This document shows, in pieces, positions 31,838 through 43,784 of a stretch of DNA of 64,000 bases; within the stretch, counting starts at the first letter, position 1; every line of letters starts with the position of its first letter. Source of the stretch: Hermatobates lingyangjiaoensis (Eukaryota; Arthropoda; Insecta; Hemiptera; Hermatobatidae). Location: the NCBI GenBank assembly GCA_026182355.1, contig JAPFBL010000165.1:434001-498000 (forward strand), read 5' to 3'. The translations under genes were made by a program, and so were the position numbers. A model generated the notes under the pieces. The model ran no database searches and had not been told where the DNA came from. It saw only the letters and a list, made by a program, of their open reading frames with translations.

Positions 31838-32081
31838 TAGAATCAATCTTCATTGTGTGGTATCACAAAGGGAGTCCTAAATTTTAGCTAACTCATGTGT
31901 ATTAAGAGTAGGGATCTTTAATGAGTACCTGACACCGTACAGGCTCGGTATCGACGGTTTAACGTGCTTCTCCGAGAGACGGCGTGCTCAGCTCACCTCC
32001 CGCATGAATAAATTGAGGGCTGGTTGGGGATGGAACCTATCAGTTCAGAGGCGAGTAGGTTAACCACTGGGCTAGCCACCC
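31838..32081 (-). mobile_element. tRNA-derived SINE, minus strand, with inverted 3' segment
   Basis: Minus-strand head has box A (TAGCCCAGTGGTTA, near 32070) and box B (GGTTCCATCC, near 32025), then the conserved body. The part at 31838-31872 (GTAGAATCAATC...CACAAAGGG) is in plus orientation, opposite to the rest, so this copy carries a local inversion. A C run of 17 abuts the head (32079-32095). Confidence 0.75.
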
Positions 32082-32099
32082 CCCCCCCCCCCCCCACAG

Positions 32100-33483
32100 T
32101 AAGAGCATGACTGCATTGATAACATGTTTTACTGTTCCAGATACAAAACATAATTTTGAACAGAAAGTGAGAGGATTGAACTTTTAGAACATTTTTTATT
32201 TAATACTTAAAATAAATTTCTGTTTTTTGGGTTTGATTGGTGAAGTGAATAACCTCTTGAAGCCTTCCATCAGTACGATATTAAGGAATCGGAAATTAAG
32301 GGTGGATGAAGATTGAAGGGTGGAATGAAAGCTTAGTCGGAGCCACAGAGCTTTGGTTAAGAGGAAATTATCCATCCGACAAATGTAATGGGGACCCAGA
32401 AGACCCAGTCTTAAATCAATAACCAACACTACATATTAATGACATACTTCATTAAAAACTATGAATATATTTAATTCAATCAAATAAATGTTTAAATATT
32501 TACTAAATTTACAATTAAATAATGAAATGTTAAACAATATTTTGTTTTCTTATTCAACATCAAATAAATTATACAAATTATTAATATATTAATAGTATAA
32601 AAAAACCTACAATCATTTGCACTAAATAGTAAAGTTCAGGGCAGATGTAAATTAAATAATTTACTCATTTTCATATAGCATCTAAATTTTCTCAATATTG
32701 TTGCTGTCAGGAATTGATAAGAGTAATTGATATGATTATTTGGAAAACGCAGTGAAATCTAGAAAGGCACGATATCCTTCAATGACTGGGATAGAATGAC
32801 GTAAACGAACTAAAATATGGATCAATTGAGATGTTATGATTTAGAAAACTAATACTGTCATTTAGAAAAAAATTAAAAAAAATCTGGAGTGGCCTACACT
32901 CAACTTTACTATAGGTAAAGATAATATCAAACTTCTTCGGTATATAATATATAATGTGCCATTTAGGCAAATATAAATGTCTAAACGGAGGATGTTTATT
33001 AGTCTTTCATTCCTGGAGGTTGTACAGATAGTGATTGATCCACTTATCGATATACACGCTTAGTTTTGTATAACACACCACTGATGCCTGTAATGTCTTT
33101 AGTATAACTATAGTAGTAATAACATTTTTGAAAAGCAAAAATGTAGATTTCTTATTATGATATTACTCTTACAGGAGAATGCTTTTGTTACAATAACCAG
33201 TTCCAATAAACTTACATAGTTTATCTGACCTGCTTCTACATTGAAGACTGATGACAGTTTCCCATCTAACACTTGAAAATATATTAAGTATTTTAAAAAC
33301 ATTTGTTTGTTGTTTCTTTGTTTTCCAACACCCGCAATTATAAATGTTTCATCTTTTAGTGCTAGTTTAGGGGTGGATATTGTTGCTAATTTATTAGTTG
33401 GTACCTATTTTATTATTGTGTGAGCCACATTACCTGTTCATTCTACATTATGAGTTCTAAATTTTGTTATACTGAATTGTATT
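32100..33483. other. AT-rich stretch without recognised genes
   Basis: A less AT-rich patch at about 32230-32420 has a minus-strand open frame of 77 codons with no motif I recognise. Nothing else seen. Confidence 0.45.
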
Positions 33484-33683
33484 TAGGGTACAGAGTACAT
33501 TAACGAGTACTTGACATCGTACATGCTCGGGACCGATGTCTAGTTGCCCTCTCTGAAGGACTACGTGCTCAGATTTTTTCATCTCCGGCATAAATAAATT
33601 GAGGGCCAACGTGAGTATTGAACTCTAAAGTCCATCTGTCCAGAGGTAAGCGCGTCATCACGATGTTAACCTGGCATCCTCTA
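33484..33683 (-). mobile_element. tRNA-derived SINE, minus strand, degenerate
   Basis: Shares the ACGAGTACTTGACATCGTAC, TGCTCGGGACCGA, ACGTGCTCAGATT and AAATTGAGGGCC blocks with the full copies at 35473 and 49947, in reverse orientation. Box B survives as GAGTTCAATACTC; box A is poor. Confidence 0.72.
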
Positions 33684-33978
33684 TAGTAGGATTCAATAAA
33701 GAAACAATCTTTTATGCTATTGCTTCAGTTTATTTTGAAAATTTGTATAATTTAATAATTATAATTCAATTACATTATAATTAATGTTACAAAATGTTAC
33801 AATCTATCTAAATCTATTATAAATGACCAATAATAATATTATTAAGATACATTTGTAAAAAAACAATATAATATCTGTCTTCCCATATTTTTAATAAATT
33901 CCATTTAACTCAAACAAGAACTAATATAAAAGTTTTAATACATTAAACTTTCTTTAATATTAAGATATATATACATAA

Positions 33979-34048
33979 ATGATCAAATCACAATATGAAA
34001 TGGGAAAACAAGACAAGATCTTTCAACCGTAACTAGCGGTCTCCGTAA
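33979..34048 (-). mobile_element. HHR arm remnant, family alpha
   Basis: Alpha left arm from GATCAAATCACAATATGAAA to the helix II region. The minus strand keeps GAAA and helix II, but the CTGACGA box is replaced by TACGGAG. A short TA run precedes it. Confidence 0.6.
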
Positions 34049-34059
34049 CAAATAACGTT

Positions 34060-35456
34060 ATATTGTAATGTTTATCTTTATTAGTCTAGTCGAAGATTTT
34101 GTCCGGTTAACATTGTTGTTCCTTTAAAAATGTATAATTTCATTTCTTATGTTAATAATAATTCATTAATCTGCCTATGAAAAAGGTTTAAATAAAACTC
34201 TTCCAAACTGCAATTAACGAAGAATAATTAAGAGTTTTATTACTTAGAGTTTAAAATGACTGTAACCATAATAGAGAACAAATAAATATGAAATGAAAAC
34301 ATAATGATCTTTAACTTTCAAGGATATTAATTAAAAACCACCTTGGTTATTTAACAAGCAATGCTGAAATTTTACAAAGGCCTTAAGCATGATCAAATTT
34401 TTTTATGCAAAATCAATAGAAGCCCATTTTAGGTTAGATTATTTTTTCCTATTAATGTTTGATTGTATGAAATATAATACGGTATTGGTTAATATTAAAT
34501 ATTTCAATCTAATACTCACTTCAATAATAATATCTTTCAAATGCCAAATCAGTTCTCTATAACGAAAAAGTAAACAAGGAAAAACTAAAATCAATTTCGG
34601 TTATTAAATTTAGGTAAGTAAGTATCTTTTTGGGAATATTTGTTTTGAGTATATTCTTATTTGTACTTAAATTAATTGTAATTTTATAAGAAATTTTATA
34701 ATTAAATATAATTAGACGATAAATCTAAATAATTAACTAGTAAACAATTTATATTATACATTTCAATTCATTATAAGAATTGAAGACTTCAATTTTAGTC
34801 TTATAAAATGACTAAATTAATTGTTTAAAGACTTTAGGTTTGTTTACATGCAAATATTTTAAAGAATTCTTTAATATTTATTTTAAAATTCCTTCTTTCT
34901 TATTTCAAGTAATTAGAAATAAATATGTTAATTGTTAAGTTCTTAAATTGGTACTCTTAAATAATTACTTTTAAAAAAATTTTAATTAGTTGGTTACTTT
35001 TGGGTGTTACATTTTTTTTAAAATGTTGTATGTTAAGTAATTACAAAGAAGAAGTAGATAAATTTATCAAATAGTTAATTATAGACTTTTTCATGTACAA
35101 AGGTAAAAATTTAATTTATTACTTAAAAAATTTTTGCTTTATAAACAAAAATATATTTGTTAATCTTTATTGGTTTTAAATTTAGATCTAAAAAAATTAT
35201 TCGGGAGCTTTAATAAGGTTACAGGAAAGTGAACATAATCTTTTGACATTGTTTCAGGATATCTGTACTTTCTGACTATTACATTCAAAAATATCCATTC
35301 CATAAATACATATACATATATACAAATACATACAAATACATGCATAAAAAATACATAGTGTCCAAATAAAGATTCTTTTTTACTGAAGCATTTTATGCTT
35401 TTCAAAGGACAGAAGTCCTTTGAATATAATTTATAATTTATGACTAGGTTCCCAAT
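34060..35456. other. AT-rich stretch without recognised features
   Basis: No gene or element signature seen. Confidence 0.5.
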
Positions 35457-35472
35457 TTATCAAAGAGGAAGG

Positions 35473-35798
35473 GGGCCAGGCTAGCTCAGTGGTTACGTGC
35501 TCACCTCTGAACTGATAGGACCGGGTTCAATCCTCACCTGGGCCTCGATTTATTCACGCAGGAGGTGAATAAATCTGAGTACGTCGTCTCTCGGAGAAGG
35601 ACGTTAAACCGTCAGTCCCGAGCCTGTATGATGTCAGGTACTCGTTAAAGATCCCTACCCTAAATACATTTGAGTTAGGAAAAATTTAGTACTCCCACTG
35701 TAGAATCAATCTTCATTGTGTGATATCACAAAGGGTCAATGCTTGGCCTACGTGTGTTCCCTTGTGGGACTGCCACTGCAACCTAACCTAACCTAACC
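35473..35798 (+). mobile_element. Full-length tRNA-derived SINE with perfect 16-bp target duplication
   Basis: The 5' head has RNA polymerase III box A (TAGCTCAGTGGTTA, 35482) and box B (GGTTCAATCC, about 35523). A conserved body of about 200 bp follows (TTATTCACGCAGGAGG, GGACGTTAAACCGTCAG, AAAGATCCCTA, GAATCAATCTTCATTG), and the end is three CCTAA units. The flanks TTATCAAAGAGGAAGG at 35457-35472 and 35799-35814 are identical, marking LINE-type retroposition and recent activity. The body looks like one of the shared animal SINE central domains, but I cannot name the superfamily. The head could be mistaken for a tRNA gene; it lacks an acceptor stem and belongs to the SINE. Confidence 0.92.
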
Positions 35799-35814
35799 TT
35801 ATCAAAGAGGAAGG

Positions 35815-36919
35815 AACATTACAAGTGATATAAGTGGTTCTTGGTGTTCACTGTACTAAGTTTGGTAATCTAAAAGGATAAATGTTTTCAATATCGTTAT
35901 ATCCGTTGGTAAAAAACTGATAACTACAATATTGCAGTTAGCATATTTTCTTCTATGTATTAATTGTGAAATCATTTGTATGTAGGTAAATAAATTATCA
36001 GTGAGCACACTGTTTGATATTAACTAATGAAAAGATTGTCAGGGTTATTTTTTTATCAGGGTTATATAAATATATACCAGTATATATCTATATAAATTTA
36101 TTAAAAGACAACTAAAAAAATTCTTGTTCCTTTCTTAATTGGTTACAAAATACAATAATAATAATTTATAAACAATAATTTTCTTATTGCAAAAAAAAAA
36201 AATTGAAATTTGAAACAAATATATATATTTCTTAGATTAAGAGGATATTCAATGGTTTATGGTAAAGGGAAGTGGAAACGTAATAATAGGGGCATATCAG
36301 TTACCAAGTGGAAGAATCTATGGATGTGATACTCGGAGTGTGCGGAAACAATGTTCAAGTATTTCTATTGAACAATGCCAGATTCCCAACCAAGGCAACA
36401 TTCCTTCCTTATAACAGGCCTACCAGTCTCGCATTGAAAGTTATATACTTTTCATAATAGCACCCAACAAACTAAAATTACTTCTTTTAATATCATTTTT
36501 GAGTGGGATTCATATTTTTTTTCGTTTAAAAAAAACTTAACTTTTAGATATATATTTTATACATAAAAATTATATATTATATACTATATTATATTATAAT
36601 ATAAATATATGTAAAACAGATATATATTTTGAAAAAATATATAAGTACTATATGCATTTTCATTTACAAGATAAATGAAAATGCATATATCTTGTAAATA
36701 TTCTACTAAATATATCTGCATGGCTATGCCGAGCTAGGTATTGTGGCATAGTCATGCAGATTTATTCAGTGTTTTTTCTTTAATTATATCATAAACTATC
36801 CAAAAAAACTACTATTAATCAAAAATGGATATTGTGAAATTAATGGTAATTAATTAGCTTGATGAATTAAAAGATTCCAAATTTTTACTTGTGGAATTTA
36901 CTCATATTAGGAATTTCAA
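35815..36919. other. AT-rich stretch with two strong hairpins
   Basis: Perfect inverted repeats at about 36651-36688 (ATGCATTTTCATTT...) and about 36718-36762 (CTGCATGGCTATGCC with GGCATAGTCATGCAG). No gene seen. Confidence 0.5.
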
Positions 36920-37115
36920 GAATTACGCCTCCACACAAAAAAAGAGTGTAGAGGAACTAACTACATCAAAACTAAGAACGCCTTTCAAACACTTAGTGTT
37001 CTTCAGGTTTACATCTCAATCGAGCGGATGTAAACTTGAAGAAGAACCCTAAATGTTTGAAACGAATTGTTAGTTTTTATATTAAACTCTTTTCTGTGTG
37101 GAGACGTGATTTTTG
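36920..37115. mobile_element. HHR palindromic unit, family mu
   Basis: Inverted arms about 36925-37010 and 37025-37110 share CCTCCACACA/TGTGTGGAG outer ends. There is a hammerhead-like core on the minus strand (36983-37006: CTGAAGA, helix II ACAC/GTGT, GAAA) and on the plus strand (37036-37062: TTGAAGA, GAAA). Helix III is not self-complementary in either arm, unlike other families, so both are probably decayed. Confidence 0.65.
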
Positions 37116-37996
37116 AAAGTTTCCAAATAATTAAAAATTGTTTTAATAAGAGAAAATTTTTATTCTAGATACCGGTATTACATATATGATTTCAATTTTA
37201 TTATACCAGTTATAATATTTCAAAAATAATTCTTTATATAGTTACTCTGTGCATCTACGATTAATATATTTCATTTTAAAATAACTCGATCGGAAAAATT
37301 AATTTTTAAAGACAAATATTATATTTTTAAGACTACCTAAAACTGTTTAACAAACTGTTTTGAATTTCAATTAAATATTTGGTTTTAGAAGTAAACTTCA
37401 TGATTTTAAAATTATTTGAAGCAATTATTTTAAGTGAGCATATTGAAAAAACTGACAGAATCGGTGTACCAGTTATTTCAATTTTCATACAGTAGTACGG
37501 TGACCAAGGGACCAGTCAGTTACTAAAGAGTCTTATGGGAACTCATGAAAACAGTTATATATGTTTTACATGCATTTTTATAAGATTTAACCGACACTGG
37601 TCCTCTTGGCGGTCTTGTGATATTAGCATCAACATAGCTTGTAGTGCAGGTATAGTCTGAAGCAAACACCAACTTTTCTTGTCCCTTGGGCCAAAGTTTG
37701 GGCCTTTATATCCTCATTAATGGCTCAAACTACTTAATCAAAGTAGTTTGTGACTCTCCCAATGGGAGACAACATATGGATTTTCAGCATTGCATCCTGC
37801 TTGACGCTATGACGATCATCATAGGCTAATCAATCTTTTACACATTTGTCTTTCATCTTTTGAAATATGTGATTAAACCTGCAGAAAATAATAATTTGGT
37901 TCACATTATCAGTATTATCAGCATAAATAATTTACAAAACCTTGGATATGGTACAAATGTCTTTAAGATGCTATTTTGAAAAACTTAATTTCTTGT
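37116..37996. other. AT-rich stretch without recognised features
   Basis: No gene or element signature seen; 37590-37800 is slightly less AT-rich. Confidence 0.5.
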
Positions 37997-38150
37997 AGGT
38001 CCGAGTTCGATTCTCACTCTGACACTCGATTTTTTTAATGTGGGAGGTTAAATAATCCGAGAATGTCGTCTTTCGTAGAAAACGCTAAGCCTTTAGTCGA
38101 TTGCTTCTTAAAGATCCCTACTCTAAATATAAATGAGTTCTGCCAAGATT
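37997..38150 (+). mobile_element. SINE fragment, plus strand
   Basis: Starts at box B (AGTTCGATTCTC) and continues through the central body to AAATGAGTTCTGCC. The head with box A and the CCTAA tail are missing. Confidence 0.65.
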
Positions 38151-38387
38151 AAGCCCTTTCAAAGTAAAATGATTCCCGGAATGAAATATTATGTTGAGGA
38201 AGCAGTTAGAGCTGTAGTTTTCTGGAAACCTCTAAACATCTCTTCCATGTACTCGAATTCTAATTCTCAAATATTAAAACTTATCTCTTATATAAGCTTA
38301 ATAACATATGTTGAATATACTTTTTTTATCACATTACTTTTTTTTTCTTTACTAGTAATATAGGATAATGGAATTTGCTATCGAGAT

Positions 38388-38557
38388 ATTTGAGTTCCCC
38401 AGGCATCGTACAGGCTCAGTACTAACATTATAACGTCCTCTTGGAGGGACGACGTGCTCAGGTTTATTCACCTCCCACGTGAATAAATAGTCGACCAGCT
38501 TGGGTATTGAACCCCAGTTTAGAGACGAGCACGTTAACCACTGAAGCAACATGGTTC
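38388..38557 (-). mobile_element. SINE fragment, minus strand
   Basis: Reverse-orientation body and head. GTTAACCACTGAAGCAACAT is the complement of the box A region and GGTATTGAACCCCAG of the box B region. The 3' part and tail are missing. Confidence 0.68.
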
Positions 38558-40644
38558 CTATATATGAAAAAAGAGTTTTATAGCAAAAGAAGTAAATAAT
38601 TAATTTATTATTGTTCAAGGTAACTGATAGTTGTACGTTATTAAATATTCATTAAACAAATATAATTACCATTGTTGGTTTTATTTGACCACATTGTTGT
38701 TTTATTCTACTTCTTTCCTATAACCACAGAAGTAGTACTTTTCAACCAGTTGTCTGCACGACGCCTTGCTGTGAAGAGTTAATCCAATCGTTTTCATAAA
38801 ATACCTAAACAAGTTATTAAAAAAATTTTTTACGAAATCAATTAAAATAGTGGAGTATAACTTTTTAAAGATAAAAATATTATGAAAATATTTAAAGTAT
38901 TAGTGTATTTGAATTTAGCATCGCTTTAATTTTTCTTTATTTGTATAAAAGAATGCTTTGTTATAAACTGATTCATTAATTGCATAATTTGATTTTATTA
39001 TAATTCTAACGGAAATGGCAAAGAAGAATGGTGATCGAGCAATTGGGTTATTATTCTGAAATTTTGTATACAATTTGTAAGATATAAATGATACAGTAAG
39101 TTATTTGCTCTTGTAATATATTCACATATCCTACTTTCCATAAAACACATTAAATAATCTAAATAACCACTTTTTTGAATATACGATTCTTCAGTTCATA
39201 CATATTCTTTATTTAAACTCCTTCAGCGAGTACATTCCGTAATAGAAGACAAACTTTGCTTTTAATACCTCTGTAGCTCAAGAAATTGTTTTTGGTATAA
39301 ATCTCGATTATGATAAATTATTTTTTTCATTAAAATAAATAGAATACAGTAGTAAACTTGAGTCAAACTTCTTTGATATTAGTGAATTCATTATACATTT
39401 TTTCTAAAAAATAATGTTGATATCTTTATTCTATTAAGCACATATATGCAAAAAAAAAATCAGAATTCAGTGTTTTTTAAGTGGTTTATAATTTAATACT
39501 AAATTATGATAATAGTACCCAGAAAAAATGAATTTCAATCGTCAGGTCTTTAAATCCATTTTTGGTATGTTTAATTTGATGTCTTCTTTGTTTGTGTGAA
39601 TGGTGTGTATTCAATTCTATTTTACTGTGCTACAAATCGTAGTATTGTTTATATAATACACATAGAATCATGCTTCGATTAAGAACAATTTTGTTCAGTT
39701 TTTGATCATATCAAACCATAGGATTATTATACTTTTGTGTCCAAACGCGTACTATTTTTTTCACACAATATCCAGGAATAATAGAGTTTTAGAATTTTAT
39801 AATAATAACTTAAACAATATTTTTTCTTTAAACTTTTAGTTAAGGCTTTTACGACTTGACTGACTCAAATAGCAAGAAAAAAAAGCAAGTAATATAAAAA
39901 CCAAAACATCTAAGCAGAAATAAAACTTTAAACTTCATCCAAAATAAATTTTATATTGCGTTTGTTTTTCTTTTACTTTTAGACATAGTCAAGAGGTGAA
40001 ATCCTTAACTAGTTGTAAACTTTTACCTACCTTTCATATGACTTTTCTGATGTCCTTTTTCTTTGACCCTTCCCTTCAAAACTTCCGCATCCTTCCTAGT
40101 CCTCAAAAATACCTCAGTTCTTCTGAAATTTCTCCAACCAATGATATGTAAACATTTCAGTTTTTATTCCTTTGGTGCATTTCCTATTTTCATCTCTTTT
40201 CTGAACAGAACGTTTTATTCATAATAAACGTTGTTTTATATAAAGATATTTGCTTGTGAAGATTTTTTCTTGGTATTTTTTTTAAATGAAGTTTTTTTTA
40301 ATTAATATGGTCTTACTTTAATTAATTAAATAGAATTTAATGCGATATATAATTTAATGATATAGATAGTGTAGGAACTGAAAACTATGATACATTTTTT
40401 TATCATATTCTTAATTAGAATATTTATAATTTTGCAGATAAAATAAACGGAGAATTCAAATAATATTTGGTTTTGAAATAATTTTGATACTCTTGACATG
40501 ATTTTAATAACACTTATACAGTTTTGTTATTTGCTTTTTCAGGCTTTGAATCAAAATATCAGTGGATTGAGATATCTTCTCTAGAGTTGTGTGTCAAAAG
40601 TAGTGTAAAAGTTATGTTTCATACGTAGTTGTGAAACATCCTTC
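38558..40644. other. AT-rich stretch without recognised features
   Basis: No gene or element signature seen. Confidence 0.5.
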
Positions 40645-40648
40645 CTTA

Positions 40649-41190
40649 GTGTTTCGATAGCAACAGTAACATCCTTCAGGACTGTTTTCATACTTAGTGT
40701 AACATCCTTCAGGACTGTTTCCATACTTAGTGTAACATCCTTCAGGACTGTTTTCATACTTAGTGTAACATCCTTCAGGACTGTTTCCATACTTAGTGTA
40801 ACATCCTTCAGGACTGTTTCCATACTTAGTGTAACATCCTTCAGGACTGTTTTCATACTTAGTGTAACATCCTTCAGGACTGTTTCCATACTTAGTGTAA
40901 CATCCTTCAGGACTGTTTCCATACTTAGTGTAACATCCTTCAGGACTGTTTTCATACTTAGTGTAACATCCTTCAGGACTGTTTTCATACTTAGTGTAAC
41001 ATCCTTCAGGACTGTTTCCATACTTAGTGTAACATCCTTCAGGACTGTTTCCATACTTAGTGTAACATCCTTCATAACTGTTTTCATTCTTAGTGTAACA
41101 TCCTTCAGGACTGTTTTCATACTTAGTGTACCATCCTTCCGGAGTGTTTCCATAGAAAGAGTAACATCCTTCAAGAGTGTTTTCATATTT
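40649..41190 (-). repeat. 33-bp minisatellite, about 16 copies, with open frame
   Basis: The unit (plus strand GTAACATCCTTCAGGACT plus 15 more bases) repeats about 16 times with little divergence in the middle and more at both ends. On the minus strand it keeps a 201-codon frame open, giving an 11-residue unit METVLKDVTLS or MKTVLKDVTLS. The E/K alternative comes from one C/T site and follows an irregular higher-order order. Since 33 is a multiple of three, any frame without a stop in one unit stays open, so the frame alone is not evidence of a protein. No signal peptide, splice context or flanking domain is visible. Confidence 0.9.
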
Positions 41191-41194
41191 GCAG

Positions 41195-42960
41195 TTCAGG
41201 CATAAGTTATTTACTTCATATGTAAAAATAGTCTTCCGAAAATCTTAGGTTCTTACTCCTTTTTACAGTATGCAATCTAAAAGAATATGTTCACTATATG
41301 GTAGATTTACTGCCACATGTATATTCAGTTGTGTTGCTAGAGTTTGGAAAGTAATGTTTTAATTACTTACTTTTACAATGAGATATCATAAAGTGGCCTA
41401 TGTATTAAAAATACTGTTAAAAATGTGATGGATTAAATACTACAGTAAGTTTTTGGTCTGAGCTGCAAGCCAGTAGCAATGGATGATTATCTTTCTCTAG
41501 GCCAAAGCGTTGAGTGCACAAATCCCTTGAGGATTGATTTTCAAGTTTTCCAAGTCTTTTATAACTAACATAAAACGAGTTTATATAGAGGTAACGATAC
41601 TAATAAATTTTGAAAAAAAAACATTGCAAGATAGTCGAGTAGAACAACTGGTGAAGTACGGTTAGAATTTCAACTAGTTAGTATTTGATTATTATTCAAA
41701 TAATCTGGTGCATTCAGATTATTTTGAATGAATAATTAATGATAATCTACAACTGAAACCTAGCATTTAATCGTTAACATTTTTTGTCTACTTAACTATG
41801 TTTTTTTCTTCATTTTCTTCATCATCCTGAGTCAGTATCTGTCAAAGTAATTTCACGAAAAATGTATTATAAGAAAGCCGATAACAAGTTTATTGTTTAA
41901 AGACTAAATTTTAAATTGTAATTTAATTATTTTAATAAACATTAATTGTTTCTAGTTGGTAACAATTGAACAAAACTTCTCAAGGAAGGAAGTTCATTTA
42001 ATAATTAATTTAATTAAATGTTATTTACATTATCCGTAATTTTATGTGCTATATGGAATTATTAGGAAGAATATTGATTACAAAAAATCATTTCTGATAC
42101 TTTTCTTCCTAAAAAACACTTTGTCTTGAATATTGTCTGTGTTTCAGATGTCAAGGTTGTACAACATAATATAATTATTCATAATTATATTATTACTTAA
42201 TGGTTTCAGTTTCAACATAATTTTTTAAAGACAAACAATTACTCTTTTGAACTGAATATACGGGATCACAGATTACAGCATTAGATGTATAAATAAATGT
42301 TTTATTAACTTTGGCTGGCTGTAACTGCCAAACTGGTTCATCCAGTTGTTTTCTAAAGTTATATCTGGCCCGTAACTTTTTTTTCATGTTACAAATTGAT
42401 TATTTTCAAGGGCATAAGCTAAACTGTAATATAGCGTTATTAATTAGATTTAACGAAATCCTGTTCTTATTATTCAATAAAATTTTTACCCAACTTTCAT
42501 AGTGGAGAAAAATTTGTAATTTGTGAAATCACTTTTGTTATAATATTCGTACTATTTTATATTTATCGTTCCATACATTATTTACAGCTATTTATATTTT
42601 TATTTAATCCATAACACTTACAATTTGTTCATTTCCATCTATACGAGAATAGAATTTTTATTATAACATAATTGCTTGCCGTGAAAAATTACTGATGAAA
42701 ATTGTGGGACGCCTGAGTAGTTTAATTAGACCAAATAGTGGTAGATTTTAAAACTTTGAAGTTTATAGCGTCTTTTGTTCTGATTTGGTATAGTCGTTTT
42801 AAGGCAGTATTAAAACTTGAAATATTAGACGTAGTGAAAAATAATATTATAATTGTTATTTGGTGCACAATAAAATTCCATTCATGTAGTAAATGTAATG
42901 AGGAAAGATATGCATGATATGGCAATGTAATTGAATTTGGTTGATGTTTCAGGTAAACAA
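41195..42960. other. AT-rich stretch without recognised features
   Basis: No gene or element signature seen. Confidence 0.5.
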
Positions 42961-42974
42961 TTTTACAGTTATGC

Positions 42975-43160
42975 TCGTCACAAGCGGTTTACAAGCGGTT
43001 TTCGTCAAAGTCAAAACTGATACTGGTTCAGACTCTTAGTATCAGTTTGACTTTGACGAAGACCACTTGTTATCGTTGAAAGAACTTAGTCTTTTTTCTG
43101 ATTTCTTATTGAGGTTTAGACATTATTTTGATTTTACGTGTTTATTGTGAAATCTTGTTT
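42975..43160 (+). mobile_element. HHR palindromic unit, family alpha, degenerate
   Basis: A short left arm (about 42975-43010) and full right arm (43020-43155) pair through TTCGTCAAAGTCAAAACTGA and its complement. The plus core has TTGACGA (43053-43059), helix II and GAAA (43078-43081); C3 is mutated. It ends in the alpha tail TTTACGTGTTTATTGTG. Confidence 0.68.
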
Positions 43161-43334
43161 TTAAATAATAATGTAGTTGTGGATAAATGTACATTTAATC
43201 CGATTACTAATTCTTAATATAAATACGTATATACATGTAATGCTGTCTGGCGTACCATGGAAATTTTAATAATTAACTTTATTAATTTAGACAGTTAATT
43301 ATTACTATTTTAAAATATAATAACTTTTTACTTT

Positions 43335-43764
43335 TACTTCCGCGCCTGCCTGTACAAGATAGGAAAGCACCAGACATCCGAGTGCCTGTCCTGATCAGCG
43401 GTTGACGATGTGAAACACACATTCTTTTATTGTCAAAAATGAAATAGCCAGAGGAGTGACTTGGTGAAGAGAAACTATTCCTCAGAAACTATTATAGTCA
43501 AGGTGATCAAGAGAGTTCAGTTGTGGAGAATGGTAGCATAGTTAGTCAAAAATATCCTGACAACCAAAAAGAGACACTTAAAAGTGCTAGAATAACAAAT
43601 TCCAAAGTAAGGATGCCTTACATAAGGAAATGAATGGCCTAGCTTGATGGAATGTAGGAAACAGTTCCCGGCTAGTGTCCTAGAAGAAAAGGGGGTGTTT
43701 TAGTCGGTAGTTTGGTTTATCTGGGAGCCCAGCACTACGTGCATAAATGCATTTAACCTCCTTA
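43335..43764 (+). pseudogene. R1/LOA-type LINE ORF2 C-terminus and 3' UTR
   Basis: Plus-strand frames give FRACLYKIGKHQ, then DDVKHTFFYCQK with NSQRSDLV, then ETIIVKVIKRVQLWRMV with a stop. This matches the C...H..C C-terminal zinc motif and terminal helix of R1/LOA-type LINE ORF2. The 3' UTR (about 43620-43764) contains GTGTTTTAGTCGGTAGTTT and GAGCCCAGCACTACGTGCAT and ends in a run of 18 C then 7 A. At least three stops or frameshifts are present. The 17344-17637 copy shares the GTTTTTTAGTGGGT-like UTR phrase. Confidence 0.72.
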
Positions 43765-43784
43765 CCCCCCCCCCCCCCCCCCAA

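Noticed and set aside
35473..35560. A tRNA gene, because of good box A and box B
   Set aside because: No acceptor stem or CCA-side pairing; the sequence continues into a repeated body with target duplications, so it is a SINE head.
40581..41186. A repeat-protein gene
   Set aside because: A 33-bp repeat keeps a frame open by default; no start context, splice sites or flanking domain supports it. Kept as a repeat.
40649..41190. CRISPR array
   Set aside because: Repeats are directly abutting 33-bp units without unique spacers, and the sequence is eukaryotic.
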